A stretch of 64,000 nucleotides of DNA, from the NCBI GenBank assembly GCA_030427585.1, contig JAUIBW010000001.1, forward strand, positions 186,001 to 250,000, read 5' to 3'. Positions within the stretch are counted from its first letter, which is position 1. Each line of letters begins with the position of its first letter. Shown here piece after piece: positions 45,822-53,869 of the stretch. The position numbers and the translations under genes are program-made. Origin of the DNA: Bacteroidia bacterium (GTDB lineage Bacteria > Bacteroidota > Bacteroidia > Flavobacteriales > Flavobacteriaceae). The notes under the pieces were generated by a model. The model did no database searches and was not told where the DNA came from. It saw only the letters and a program-made list of their open reading frames with translations.

Positions 45822-45893
45822 AGCCAATGACGAGATTTGAACTCGTGACCTCTTCCTTACCAAGGAAACGCTCTACCCCTGAGCTACACCGGC
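45822..45893 (-). tRNA. tRNA-Thr (anticodon GGT)
   Basis: 72 nt. Acceptor stem GCCGGTG/CATTGGC includes two G-U pairs; anticodon loop reads GGT. It covers ACC/ACU codons and so complements the TGT isoacceptors. It lies 58 bp before tuf. Confidence 0.94.
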
Positions 45894-46123
45894 TTTTTAA
45901 TGAGTATAACGACAAATCAGAGCACTTTCAATACTATAAGAAAGAAATCCGATCAATCATTACATCTATGCTAAAAATCCAACCTTAATTTATTTATAAT
46001 TAAGATTTGCTCTATTTTAGAGCTAAAACCTCAAAAAAACAGGCTCTACTCTCTACACAGGCTTTTCACCCTGTTTTCTTTCACTAGTCAAATACATTAT
46101 TTGATCATAAAGAAAATTCTTAG

Positions 46124-46196
46124 AGCGGGAGACCAGGTTCGAACTGGCGACATTCAGCTTGGAAGGCTGACGCTCTACCAACTGAGCTACTCCCGC
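46124..46196 (-). tRNA. tRNA-Gly (anticodon TCC)
   Basis: 73 nt, acceptor stem GCGGGAG/CTCCCGC, anticodon loop reading TCC. Canonical arms. The 230 bp between it and tRNA-Thr(GGT) hold no gene that I can see. Confidence 0.95.
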
Positions 46197-46298
46197 TTTT
46201 AGTTCTGAATTAAAAGCTTCAGAACAGAATTTTATTTTTTAACTTCTTTTAAAAAAACATCAAGAAAAGTCAAATTGATGTTATATTTTAAAATTATG

Positions 46299-46380
<82 letters not shown>

Positions 46381-46509
46381 GATTAAAAAAATTCAATATT
46401 TTAAAATGAACTTATTAAATTTTGAGTGCGCAAAAATAATCATTTATTTTACAATTCAAAATTCTATTTAAAAAGCTTTATTTTTTATTTAAAAAAAATG
46501 CTTTTTTAG

Positions 46510-46583
46510 AGCCGATGGAGGGACTCGAACCCACGACCTGCTGATTACAAATCAGCTGCTCTAGCCAGCTGAGCTACATCGGC
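46510..46583 (-). tRNA. tRNA-Thr (anticodon TGT), copy 2
   Basis: 74 nt, acceptor GCCGATG/CATCGGC. It differs from the copy at 22003 essentially at the last acceptor pair (G-C here, A-T there). It is the first tRNA of the cluster leading into tuf. Confidence 0.95.
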
Positions 46584-46603
46584 TTTTCACCATGTTTTAG
46601 AAC

Positions 46604-46632
46604 ATAAAAAAGTCCGCTATTTCTAACGGACT
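46604..46632 (-). terminator. Terminator of hpf, overlapping the tRNA-cluster start site
   Basis: AGTCCGCTA (46611-46619) pairs with TAACGGACT (46624-46632) over 9 bp with one wobble; on the minus strand a T run follows. The hairpin also lies where the promoter at 46634 should start transcription. Confidence 0.7.
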
Positions 46633-46633
46633 G

Positions 46634-46663
46634 CAAATGTATAGAATTTATTTCTTTCACAAA
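46634..46663 (-). promoter_or_regulatory. Promoter of the tRNA-tuf cluster
   Basis: On the minus strand TTTG (46660-46663), exactly 18 bp, then TACATTTG (46634-46641), a perfect Bacteroidota consensus. The start would be near 46627, about 45 nt before tRNA-Thr(TGT). Confidence 0.7.
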
Positions 46664-46684
46664 ACTATTTTTCAAAAAAAATAG

Positions 46685-46987
46685 TCAAACATGTGCATTT
46701 AATTTTTCCTTACGTTTTCTAAGTTGTCTTTCTAACGAACTAACACACTCATCTACACCCTCTTCAAAGGATTTATTAATTTTTTTTATCATAAATTCGT
46801 CTCCCGGCACACTTAATAAAATTTCCGTAATTTTATTTTCTTTACTACTTGTATTCATAACTTTCAAAAATACATCTGCATGAATTATTCGATTAAAATG
46901 AGTTTCTAACTTATCCAATTTAGCTTGAGTAAAATTCACCAACTTTTGATCTACATTAAAATTTACGGACTGCAAGTTCACTTTCAT
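46685..46987 (-). CDS. hpf: Ribosome hibernation-promoting factor (short form)
   Basis: 100 residues of the HPF/RaiA fold (LVNFTQAKLDKLETHFNRII, DECVSSLERQLRKRKEKLNAH). It lacks the C-terminal dimerisation domain of long HPF, so 100S formation, if any, needs another factor. It binds the 30S decoding region in stationary phase. It follows xerC by 68 bp and ends in a terminator. Confidence 0.92.
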   Translation of the reverse strand: MKVNLQSVNFNVDQKLVNFTQAKLDKLETHFNRIIHADVFLKVMNTSSKENKITEILLSVPGDEFMIKKINKSFEEGVDECVSSLERQLRKRKEKLNAHV

Positions 46988-47055
46988 AGGTTGTTAGTTT
47001 AATTAGATTGAACAAAATTTTAAGCCAAAAAGATTGACAAGCCAACAACTCATCT

Positions 47056-47946
47056 TTATTTTTTATTCCTTGGATGAGATTTTTTATATACTTTTGTTAA
47101 CTGAGCTACACTATGATGAGTATATACCTGAGTAGCAGCTAAACTGGAATGGCCAAGCAATTCTTTTACAGCATTTAGATTTGCCCCTTCATTTAGTAAA
47201 TGTGTCGCAAAAGAATGTCTTAAAATATGCGGACTCTTTTTTACTTTTGAAGATGCCTTACTAAAATAACTATTTATAACGCGATACACAAGTGTTTCGT
47301 AGATTTTAACTCCTTTTTTTGTCAGAAGTAAAAAGGAGTGCTCCTGCCCTGTAATCAAATCAGATCTCACACTCAAATACAGGCTTAATGTATCGCAAAC
47401 CGACGAAAGAAGCGGCAAATATCTTTCCTTATTACGCTTACCCAAAACTTTTATTTGTTTCTGATTTATATCTACATCTGATAGTTTAAGGTTTACCAAT
47501 TCAATTCTTCTTATTCCAGTAGCATAAAAAAGTTCTACAATCAACCTATCCCTAATACTTTCGAAATCCTTATCACCTCTTAAATCTTTCAAAACATCTT
47601 CTATCTCTTGCGTAGAAAATGGTATTTGAAGTTTTTTAGACGCTTTTAAAGCTTGATGCCTTGCCAGAGGGTTCTTATCTATTTGTTCTGACCTAAGCAG
47701 AAATTTATAATATGTCTTAAGAGAAGATACCTTCCTATTAATCGTTCGATTAGAAACACCATCATTAACAAGACTCACAATCCAGGAACGAATCTGAGCA
47801 TAGTTTGCATCGGCTATGTCGGAAGTATCATATTCTATTTGATAAAACTCTAAAAAAGACAACAAATCTGCTTTATAGGCTGTTACTGTATGCTTAGAAT
47901 ATTTTTTTTCGTGAAGTAAGTACTCTATAAACTCAGAAATAACCAT
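47056..47946 (-). CDS. xerC: Tyrosine recombinase XerC
   Basis: 296 residues from ATG 47946 (MVISEFIEYLLHEKKYS). The frame also has a TTG 7 codons upstream, but that codon lies inside a terminator stem-loop. N-terminal SAM-like core-binding domain (KYSKHTVTAYKADLLSFLEF), then catalytic domain with Arg in ATGIRRIEL, HILRHSFATHLL (His-x-x-Arg), GHSSLAATQVYTH (His and nucleophile Tyr). Xer proteins resolve chromosome dimers at dif. It lies between rpsU and hpf, a normal flavobacterial location. Confidence 0.93.
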   Translation of the reverse strand: MVISEFIEYLLHEKKYSKHTVTAYKADLLSFLEFYQIEYDTSDIADANYAQIRSWIVSLVNDGVSNRTINRKVSSLKTYYKFLLRSEQIDKNPLARHQALKASKKLQIPFSTQEIEDVLKDLRGDKDFESIRDRLIVELFYATGIRRIELVNLKLSDVDINQKQIKVLGKRNKERYLPLLSSVCDTLSLYLSVRSDLITGQEHSFLLLTKKGVKIYETLVYRVINSYFSKASSKVKKSPHILRHSFATHLLNEGANLNAVKELLGHSSLAATQVYTHHSVAQLTKVYKKSHPRNKK

Positions 47947-47997
47947 AAAAAAACCGTTAGAAAACAAAAGTATAAAACTTTTATCATCCTAACGGTT
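47947..47997 (-). terminator. Terminator or attenuator directly before xerC
   Basis: CTAACGGTT (47989-47997 on plus) pairs with AACCGTTAG (47952-47960) over 9 bp; an inner stem AAAAGT/ACTTTT (47966-47971, 47977-47982) adds to it. On the minus strand the T run of seven ends at the ATG of xerC. Confidence 0.75.
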
Positions 47998-48072
47998 AAA
48001 ATTTATACTGAAAAAACAGCAGTCTAGCTTCTTCTCACAAAGAAACACTATTAAAGACAGCGTTATTTATCT

Positions 48073-48267
48073 TTAAATTTCTTCCTGATCTCTTAAGTGC
48101 TGAATATATTGCGCTTTTTGAATCTGCGCTCTTCTTTCAACAGAAGGTTTTGTAAACGCTTGACGCTTACGAAGCTGACGCATCGTTCCTGTTCGATCAA
48201 ATTTTCTTTTAAAACGTTTTAACGCTCTATCTATATTTTCTCCGTCTTTAACTGGTATAATTAACAT
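48073..48267 (-). CDS. rpsU: Ribosomal protein bS21
   Basis: 64 residues, basic. MLIIPVKDGENIDRALKRFKRKF followed by the Arg/Lys-rich RKRQAFTKPSVERRAQ matches bS21 of Bacteroidota. In this phylum bS21, with bS6 and bS18, holds the 3' end of 16S rRNA so that Shine-Dalgarno pairing is suppressed. This gene has an exceptionally strong Shine-Dalgarno sequence and its own consensus promoter, consistent with feedback control of bS21. Confidence 0.95.
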   Translation of the reverse strand: MLIIPVKDGENIDRALKRFKRKFDRTGTMRQLRKRQAFTKPSVERRAQIQKAQYIQHLRDQEEI

Positions 48268-48272
48268 AGTGG

Positions 48273-48282
48273 CACCTCCTTT
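48273..48282 (-). promoter_or_regulatory. Strong Shine-Dalgarno sequence of rpsU
   Basis: AAAGGAGGTG on the minus strand, 5 nt before the ATG. It could pair with nearly the whole anti-Shine-Dalgarno of 16S rRNA. No other gene that I examined in the window has such a site. Confidence 0.85.
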
Positions 48283-48302
48283 CTTTAGAAATAATTAGGG
48301 TG

Positions 48303-48332
48303 CAAAGATAATACAAAACTATTATCCACAAA
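48303..48332 (-). promoter_or_regulatory. Promoter of rpsU
   Basis: On the minus strand TTTG (48329-48332), 18-bp spacer, TATCTTTG (48303-48310). The transcript starts near 48296, leaving a leader of about 28 nt that contains the Shine-Dalgarno sequence. Confidence 0.7.
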
Positions 48333-48355
48333 GTTTTCTTCAATAATATTTAATA

Positions 48356-49735
48356 TTATTTCAAAGACCAAACAGAATAGCCTTTTGGTGGTGCCTGAAT
48401 TTTAACCCATTTACCTCCCTGGGTAGTTGGTTCCCATCCCGAATGGCCGGTATAATCTTTAATTTTCTTATTTGACCAATTGGTTTGGATCCACCTTTCC
48501 TGCCATGAATCTGAATTATTAATATACACTACTAAACCATTTTTACCATTTCCTCCATTTCTTCTAGCAATATATTCATCATTATCTGTCCAAAGGTTTG
48601 TTGTGTTTCCTCCTGCAAGATTGTTATGAATCCAAATTAGATTATTCATTTTATTTTTATCTAACCAATCTTCATAGTCTCTATAAAAAATCGCGGGATA
48701 TCCTTCATGAGTCAAAATATATGCATAAGCCAGTATTTTGTTATTAATAATTTCATCGGTATCATGATTAGCCACAAAAGTAACGGCTCTTGTTGGACTT
48801 CTTTTCCATAGCATATCTCCGTTAAGCGCATTAAGATTATTACCCATAAATGCATCTCTCATTTTGTAATAACATCCAAAATCAAATGCAGACATCTGCG
48901 CCTGATCCGTCCACCACTTTAATGTATTTACATTTCCATCCCAATACTCTCCTACGGCAAATCCTCCTACTGCATTTCTAAATTCTTTTGGAACCCAAGG
49001 TTCGAATCCTTTTACATAATCAAACCTCCACCCATCAAATTTCATAGTGTTTTTATAATACTTTGCCACAGAATTAGATTTTTTCCACAACCAATCCTGC
49101 ACATAACTCTTGTGGTGGCACATATCTGCAAAACCTCCAAAAACACCAGAATCATTAGTATGGTAATCATTTGGATGAAAATCATACTGAGTTCTTTCAA
49201 ATAGCCCAGATAAAGGGTTATAATCTGTATATGTATTAGAAATAGTAAAAATATTAGCTTCAGAATCTCCTCCACTATTGTGATTAATCACTATATCTAC
49301 AATTACACTTAGACTATTATTATGTGCAGTTGTAATTAAACTGGTTAATTCTGAACGCGAACCAAATCTGGTTTCGGTACTTCCCATTTGGTTATACTCA
49401 CCAAAGTCATAATAATCAAAAGGATCATATCCCATCGACAGCCCTCCATTCATTGCTTTACTAACAGGTGGTAACCAAATAGCATCTATACCAACATTAC
49501 TCCAACCACTTACTTTTCCTTTTATTACATTCCACCAGGTACCTCCAGCCGGAACATCCCAATAAAAAGCTTGCATCATTACTCCTGTCCCTATTTGTTT
49601 TAGTGCTTTTGAAGAAACCTCTTCCTGTAAATCTCCAGACTCAGGTACTGCTTCGTCTAAAATCTCATCTTTACTACAACTGATAAACAAAAACGTTATA
49701 GTGAGAAATCCATAAAAAAATGTGTTGATTTTCAT
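48356..49735 (-). CDS. Alpha-amylase, GH13 family, surface or periplasmic lipoprotein
   Basis: 459 residues. Lipobox FISC (Cys20). The catalytic barrel begins near residue 50. Conserved regions: VDIVINH (146-152), GWRFDYVKG with nucleophile Asp239, GEYWDG with acid/base Glu263, and FVANHDTDE with transition-state-stabilising Asp325. The C-terminal beta domain (about 385-459) is present. It hydrolyses internal alpha-1,4 bonds of starch-like glucans. There is no SusCD pair nearby. A perfect LacI-type palindrome stands about 70 bp upstream, so sugar-responsive control is likely. Confidence 0.93.
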   Translation of the reverse strand: MKINTFFYGFLTITFLFISCSKDEILDEAVPESGDLQEEVSSKALKQIGTGVMMQAFYWDVPAGGTWWNVIKGKVSGWSNVGIDAIWLPPVSKAMNGGLSMGYDPFDYYDFGEYNQMGSTETRFGSRSELTSLITTAHNNSLSVIVDIVINHNSGGDSEANIFTISNTYTDYNPLSGLFERTQYDFHPNDYHTNDSGVFGGFADMCHHKSYVQDWLWKKSNSVAKYYKNTMKFDGWRFDYVKGFEPWVPKEFRNAVGGFAVGEYWDGNVNTLKWWTDQAQMSAFDFGCYYKMRDAFMGNNLNALNGDMLWKRSPTRAVTFVANHDTDEIINNKILAYAYILTHEGYPAIFYRDYEDWLDKNKMNNLIWIHNNLAGGNTTNLWTDNDEYIARRNGGNGKNGLVVYINNSDSWQERWIQTNWSNKKIKDYTGHSGWEPTTQGGKWVKIQAPPKGYSVWSLK

Positions 49736-49806
49736 AATTAACTAATGTTTGTGTTAAATTTTTATCAAATTAAGTATTTTACAAAAGCCGAAAACGATTG
49801 AAATCT

Positions 49807-49824
49807 CACGCAAACGTTTGCGTG
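49807..49824. promoter_or_regulatory. LacI-type operator upstream of the amylase gene
   Basis: CACGCAAACGTTTGCGTG, a perfect 18-bp palindrome with the central CG typical of LacI-family operators. No LacI regulator gene lies in the window. Confidence 0.7.
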
Positions 49825-49872
49825 TTGATAAAACTTTAAACTTTGTCATTTTTTACAAGTAAAAAAGTACAG

Positions 49873-49907
49873 AACAAAAAAACCTCGAGGTTTCTCCCCG
49901 AGGTTTT
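49873..49907 (-). terminator. Terminator of the acyl-CoA dehydrogenase gene
   Basis: AAAACCTCG (49879-49887) pairs with CGAGGTTTT (49899-49907) and is followed by a T run on the minus strand. Confidence 0.8.
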
Positions 49908-49940
49908 GGCGTATAAAACTTTATTTAAATATATATTATT

Positions 49941-51107
49941 TTACGTTGCCGCTTTATATTCTTTTTTATCAATTACAATCTTGGCAATTACTTCTCTTAA
50001 TATTTCAGAAGTTCCACCTCCTATTGGTCCTAATCGACTATCTCTAAATAGTCTTGCCATTGGATACTCTTCCATATACCCATACCCTCCTAATAGTTGC
50101 AGACATTTATATATTGCTTTATCGGCAATTTTGGTAGAAATTAACTTCGACATACTAGCTTCTTTAACGACATATTTCCCATCATTAAGTCGCTTAGCTA
50201 CAGAATAATTAAACTCTTTACACATTTCTACTTCACTTGCAATATCTGCGACAGTATGTCTTAGCGCCTGAAATTTATCAATTGTTTTCCCAAAAGCTTC
50301 TCGCTCTGACATATATTGTATAACATATTCTAATGCATACTCTGTTCGAGCATGAGCATTAACTCCCATTATCAGTCTTTCTAAAGCAAAATGCTGCATA
50401 ATATATGAGAATCCTTTGTTTTCTTCTCCCATTAAGTTATGTGCGGGAATTTTCACATTGTCAAAAGCAATTTCTCCTGTATCAGAAGCTTTCCATCCTA
50501 ATTTCTCTAATTTGGTTGCAGAAATTCCTGGAGTATCTCTATCAACAACAAAGATACTTATTCCTTTATTTCCCAACTCGGGATTTGTTTTTGCAGCAAT
50601 AACCAAATAATCACTATACACACCATTAGTAATAAAGGTTTTAGATCCATTAATTACGTAATGATCTCCTTCTTTTACTGCTGTGGTTCTCATCCCTGCA
50701 ACATCAGAACCTCCAAAAGGTTCTGTAATACCTAAGCATCCTATTTTCTCACCAGATATACTGGGTTTTAAGTACATTTCTTTAATTCTATGATCTCCTT
50801 CTTTATTTAAATGTGTCATCGCCAAATATGCATGTGCCCATATAGCAGCAGCAAAACCACCAGAATTAATTTTTTGCAGTTCTTCTAAAAGTATTACAGT
50901 ATAAAACAGATCGAGGTCTAGTCCACCGTATTCTTCGGGATATGCAATTCCAAAGTATCCCATTTCACCAAACTTCTCCCAGATAAACCGATCAATATCT
51001 CCGGTTTTTTCCCATTTGTCTATGTGTGGAGCTACTTCTTTTTTCAGAAATTCCCTGAGACTTTGTCTAAATAATTCGTGTTCTTCTGTAAAATACATAC
51101 TATTCAT
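49941..51107 (-). CDS. Acyl-CoA dehydrogenase
   Basis: 388 residues, the usual length. N-terminal helical domain (EEHELFRQSLREFLKKEVAP), central beta domain with FAD-binding LGITEPFGGSDVAGM and YVINGSKTFITNG, and C-terminal domain with REAFGKTIDKFQALRH, LGGYGYMEEYPMARLFRDSR and GGTSEI. The sequence EEYP places the usual catalytic Glu region. It oxidises acyl-CoA to enoyl-CoA with FAD, passing electrons to ETF; chain length cannot be predicted safely. Monocistronic by its terminator. Confidence 0.93.
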   Translation of the reverse strand: MNSMYFTEEHELFRQSLREFLKKEVAPHIDKWEKTGDIDRFIWEKFGEMGYFGIAYPEEYGGLDLDLFYTVILLEELQKINSGGFAAAIWAHAYLAMTHLNKEGDHRIKEMYLKPSISGEKIGCLGITEPFGGSDVAGMRTTAVKEGDHYVINGSKTFITNGVYSDYLVIAAKTNPELGNKGISIFVVDRDTPGISATKLEKLGWKASDTGEIAFDNVKIPAHNLMGEENKGFSYIMQHFALERLIMGVNAHARTEYALEYVIQYMSEREAFGKTIDKFQALRHTVADIASEVEMCKEFNYSVAKRLNDGKYVVKEASMSKLISTKIADKAIYKCLQLLGGYGYMEEYPMARLFRDSRLGPIGGGTSEILREVIAKIVIDKKEYKAAT

Positions 51108-51254
51108 ATGACAACCTTCTTTTTTTAGTTAACATAGTACTACGTATAATGATTACTTCCTCAATACAATAAAACCAAAATCCATAAAATAGGTTTATGA
51201 ATTAATTATTATTTTAATGATTTATCAAAATTCGCAGCAATTTTTTAATGATTC

Positions 51255-52133
51255 TTAATTCAATGTCAAATATAGCTTTATTCTATCTATTTTTTTGAGA
51301 GAAAAACCCTCAATTTTTCCTAATTCGTTAAAGCTTGATATTCCCCCATTATCTTCAATAAATTCTTTAATATCCAACGCCATTTCAAAATCGAAATAAG
51401 GTATCTCTATTAATTCATTGACTGACGCAGTATTGACATTTACTTTTTTTATCTTTTTTGGTGTCTTAACCGTAAACATGGATAAAATTTTATCTTTCTG
51501 ATTATCATATAGACCGTGAACATCTTCAAGTTGAATATCAAGAGTAAAACCTCCTATACTATTTCTATATTTGACTATTCTATCTGCAACAAAATCAGGC
51601 AGACCGATACTTTGCTCTAGTTCTTCTCTAGAAACTGTGTTTAAATCTTTTTTTTGATCATACGATTTAACTGGAAATTTCTTCTTAGCATATTTCCTTC
51701 TCTCCCCAATATTACTCTTTTTTGTCCATTCTGGGAATTTAAATAAAGGAGATATAACCGAAAGAATCGAATCGGAAACCTGAGTTACTTTTTTAAAATC
51801 AGCAATAGAATTGATCCATTTTTTATCATTTCTGTATGCATGAAGTCGATCTAGCTCGCTTGTAGAAAGTCCTAATATATACCCCTTATGATCTGAGATA
51901 AAATTGGGATTAAAAGATTGTAGTCGATATTCTTTTTTTTGTTGTTCAGCAATATTTTTAAGAGAGTCTATTTGTTGTTGAAAAGAGGTTAACTCGGCAA
52001 AACTATATTGTTGAGAAGAAGACTTTGGGTAAAAGTAATATCCGATAAGCGCAGCAAATAAGATAATTGATAAAAGAAAAATCCCATTTCGAAAACGTGA
52101 ATGTAATTCGAAATGGGATTTTTTATAATTCAT
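51255..52133 (-). CDS. Helix-hairpin-helix (ComEA-like) membrane-anchored protein
   Basis: 292 residues. One membrane segment (residues 17-34, GIFLLSIILFAALIGYYF), then a spacer with a coiled-coil-like piece (SFQQQIDSLKNIAEQQKKEY). Three HhH-like units follow: HAYRNDKKWINSIADFKKV, DLNTVSREELEQSIGLPDFVADRIVKYR and VNVNTASVNELIEIPYFDFEMALDIKEF. ComEA proteins bind DNA during uptake, but many Bacteroidota HhH proteins of this shape have no proven role in competence. The short 17-bp gap to the symporter gene suggests cotranscription. Confidence 0.8.
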   Translation of the reverse strand: MNYKKSHFELHSRFRNGIFLLSIILFAALIGYYFYPKSSSQQYSFAELTSFQQQIDSLKNIAEQQKKEYRLQSFNPNFISDHKGYILGLSTSELDRLHAYRNDKKWINSIADFKKVTQVSDSILSVISPLFKFPEWTKKSNIGERRKYAKKKFPVKSYDQKKDLNTVSREELEQSIGLPDFVADRIVKYRNSIGGFTLDIQLEDVHGLYDNQKDKILSMFTVKTPKKIKKVNVNTASVNELIEIPYFDFEMALDIKEFIEDNGGISSFNELGKIEGFSLKKIDRIKLYLTLN

Positions 52134-52150
52134 AAAGAATCGCTTTTTTT

Positions 52151-53770
52151 TTAGCTTTTAGATGCTTTTATAGCATCAAAATATCTAAGCAGTTGTTTTT
52201 TAACTATAGGGAACAAGAAGAATAATCCTATCATATTTGGGAATACCATTGCAAAAATCATTGCATCAGAAAATGACCAGATAGATCCCATACTTGCTGC
52301 GGCACCGATCACCACAAAGGTCAAAAACAATAATTTGTATACTAAATCTGCTGCTTTACCTCTACCAAATAAGAATTTCCACGACTGTAAACCATAATAC
52401 GACCAAGAGATCATAGTAGAAACGGCAAATAAAACTACTGCAATAGTTAAAAATACATTAGAATATGGTATATATTGTGCAAAAGCTTTTGAGGTTATTC
52501 CTGCTCCTTGTACAATTTCATCTCCAATCATTACTGCTCCACTTCCATCGGCACTTACATCTGCTCCATATTCAAAAAATCCTCCAAAATTAAAAATGAT
52601 AATCACCAAAGCGGTCATTGTACAAATAAGTACAGTATCAATAAATGGTTCTAGTAAAGCAACAAGCCCTTCGCTGGCAGAATATTTAGTTTTTACTGCA
52701 GAATGTGCAATAGATGCAGAACCCGCCCCAGCCTCATTAGAGAATGCAGCTCTTTTGAATCCTACCAATAGTACTCCGATAATACTTCCTACTCCTACTG
52801 CTGTAGGGTTAAATGCTTCACTTATGATTAAACCAATAGCATCATCTACTAACGAGAAGTTCCCAAAAATTATATATAAACAAGCTATTACATACATGGC
52901 TGCCATAAAAGGAACCACTTTTTCGGTTACAGAAGCGATACGTTTAATTCCTCCGATAATTATAATCCCAACAAGTATGGCTAAAATTATTCCAATCCAA
53001 AAACCTGCTCCTGCGCCTTGTAAGTCTAAAAGTTCTTTTAAAACAACTGTAGCCTGGTTAGATTGTGCGGCATTACCACCACCAAAAGATCCTCCTATAC
53101 AAAATATAGCAAATATAACTGCTGCAATTTTTCCTAGAACTTTAAATCCTCTTTCTTTTAATCCTTTACTTAGATAGTACATAGGACCTCCATATACGGT
53201 ACCATCCTCTCCTACATCTCTATACTGAACCCCTAGAGTACATTCTACAAATTTGGTAGACATCCCTAATAATCCACAGATAATCATCCAAAACGTAGCT
53301 CCTGGTCCTCCTAGTGCAATTGCAAGGGCTACCCCAGCGATATTACCATTACCCACAGTACCTGAAACTGCTGTTGCCAGTGCTTGAAAATGACTAACTT
53401 CTCCTTCTTTAGACTCATCCCGTATGGTATCTTTTATATCTCCTTCTACTATATTAACTTCTGGATGTCCCTCAATACCATGACCTTCTACGTCGTCATA
53501 TTTCCCTCTCACCACGTTAATTGCTCTTCCAAAATATCTAATATTAGGAAAACCGAAATAGAGTGTAAAAAATAAGGCACTTAACACCAATAATATAATA
53601 ACAAATGGGGCGCCTTCAAAAACTTCAAAGAAAATTACTGCGGAGAAAAAGTCGGATACAGGTTTAAAACCTTCATCTATTTTCTGATCAAGTCCTTTTT
53701 CTGTGACCTCTTGTGCGAATGTAAAAAATGGAATAGTAAGTGCTAAAAGTAAAAGAAGAATTCTCTTCAT
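52151..53770 (-). CDS. Alanine/glycine:cation symporter (AGCS family)
   Basis: 539 residues. After an N-terminal extension of about 45 residues (a signal-like MKRILLLLLALTIPFFTF), some 11 membrane segments follow. The AGCS signature is visible near TAVSGTVGNGNIAGVALAI and AAFSNEAGAGSASIAHS. It imports alanine or glycine with Na+ or H+. The signal-like N terminus is longer than in many AGCS members. It is first in an operon with the HhH gene. Confidence 0.9.
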   Translation of the reverse strand: MKRILLLLLALTIPFFTFAQEVTEKGLDQKIDEGFKPVSDFFSAVIFFEVFEGAPFVIILLVLSALFFTLYFGFPNIRYFGRAINVVRGKYDDVEGHGIEGHPEVNIVEGDIKDTIRDESKEGEVSHFQALATAVSGTVGNGNIAGVALAIALGGPGATFWMIICGLLGMSTKFVECTLGVQYRDVGEDGTVYGGPMYYLSKGLKERGFKVLGKIAAVIFAIFCIGGSFGGGNAAQSNQATVVLKELLDLQGAGAGFWIGIILAILVGIIIIGGIKRIASVTEKVVPFMAAMYVIACLYIIFGNFSLVDDAIGLIISEAFNPTAVGVGSIIGVLLVGFKRAAFSNEAGAGSASIAHSAVKTKYSASEGLVALLEPFIDTVLICTMTALVIIIFNFGGFFEYGADVSADGSGAVMIGDEIVQGAGITSKAFAQYIPYSNVFLTIAVVLFAVSTMISWSYYGLQSWKFLFGRGKAADLVYKLLFLTFVVIGAAASMGSIWSFSDAMIFAMVFPNMIGLFFLFPIVKKQLLRYFDAIKASKS

Positions 53771-53869
53771 GATTTTGTGAATTAATTGAATTTAATTGTT
53801 AAGAAGTGAGCAAGATGCTAAAAAAAACACTTGTTTACAATTTTTTTAGATGTTAAATATTTCTAATTA

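Noticed and set aside
47947..47967. TTG start 7 codons upstream for xerC
   Set aside because: The codon lies within a terminator stem-loop and the added residues (MFSNGFF) are read from its T run.
52596..53177. 193-codon open frame on the plus strand
   Set aside because: It is the antisense of the AGCS symporter, a much longer gene with clear family motifs; its translation shows only the low-complexity pattern expected of an antisense shadow.
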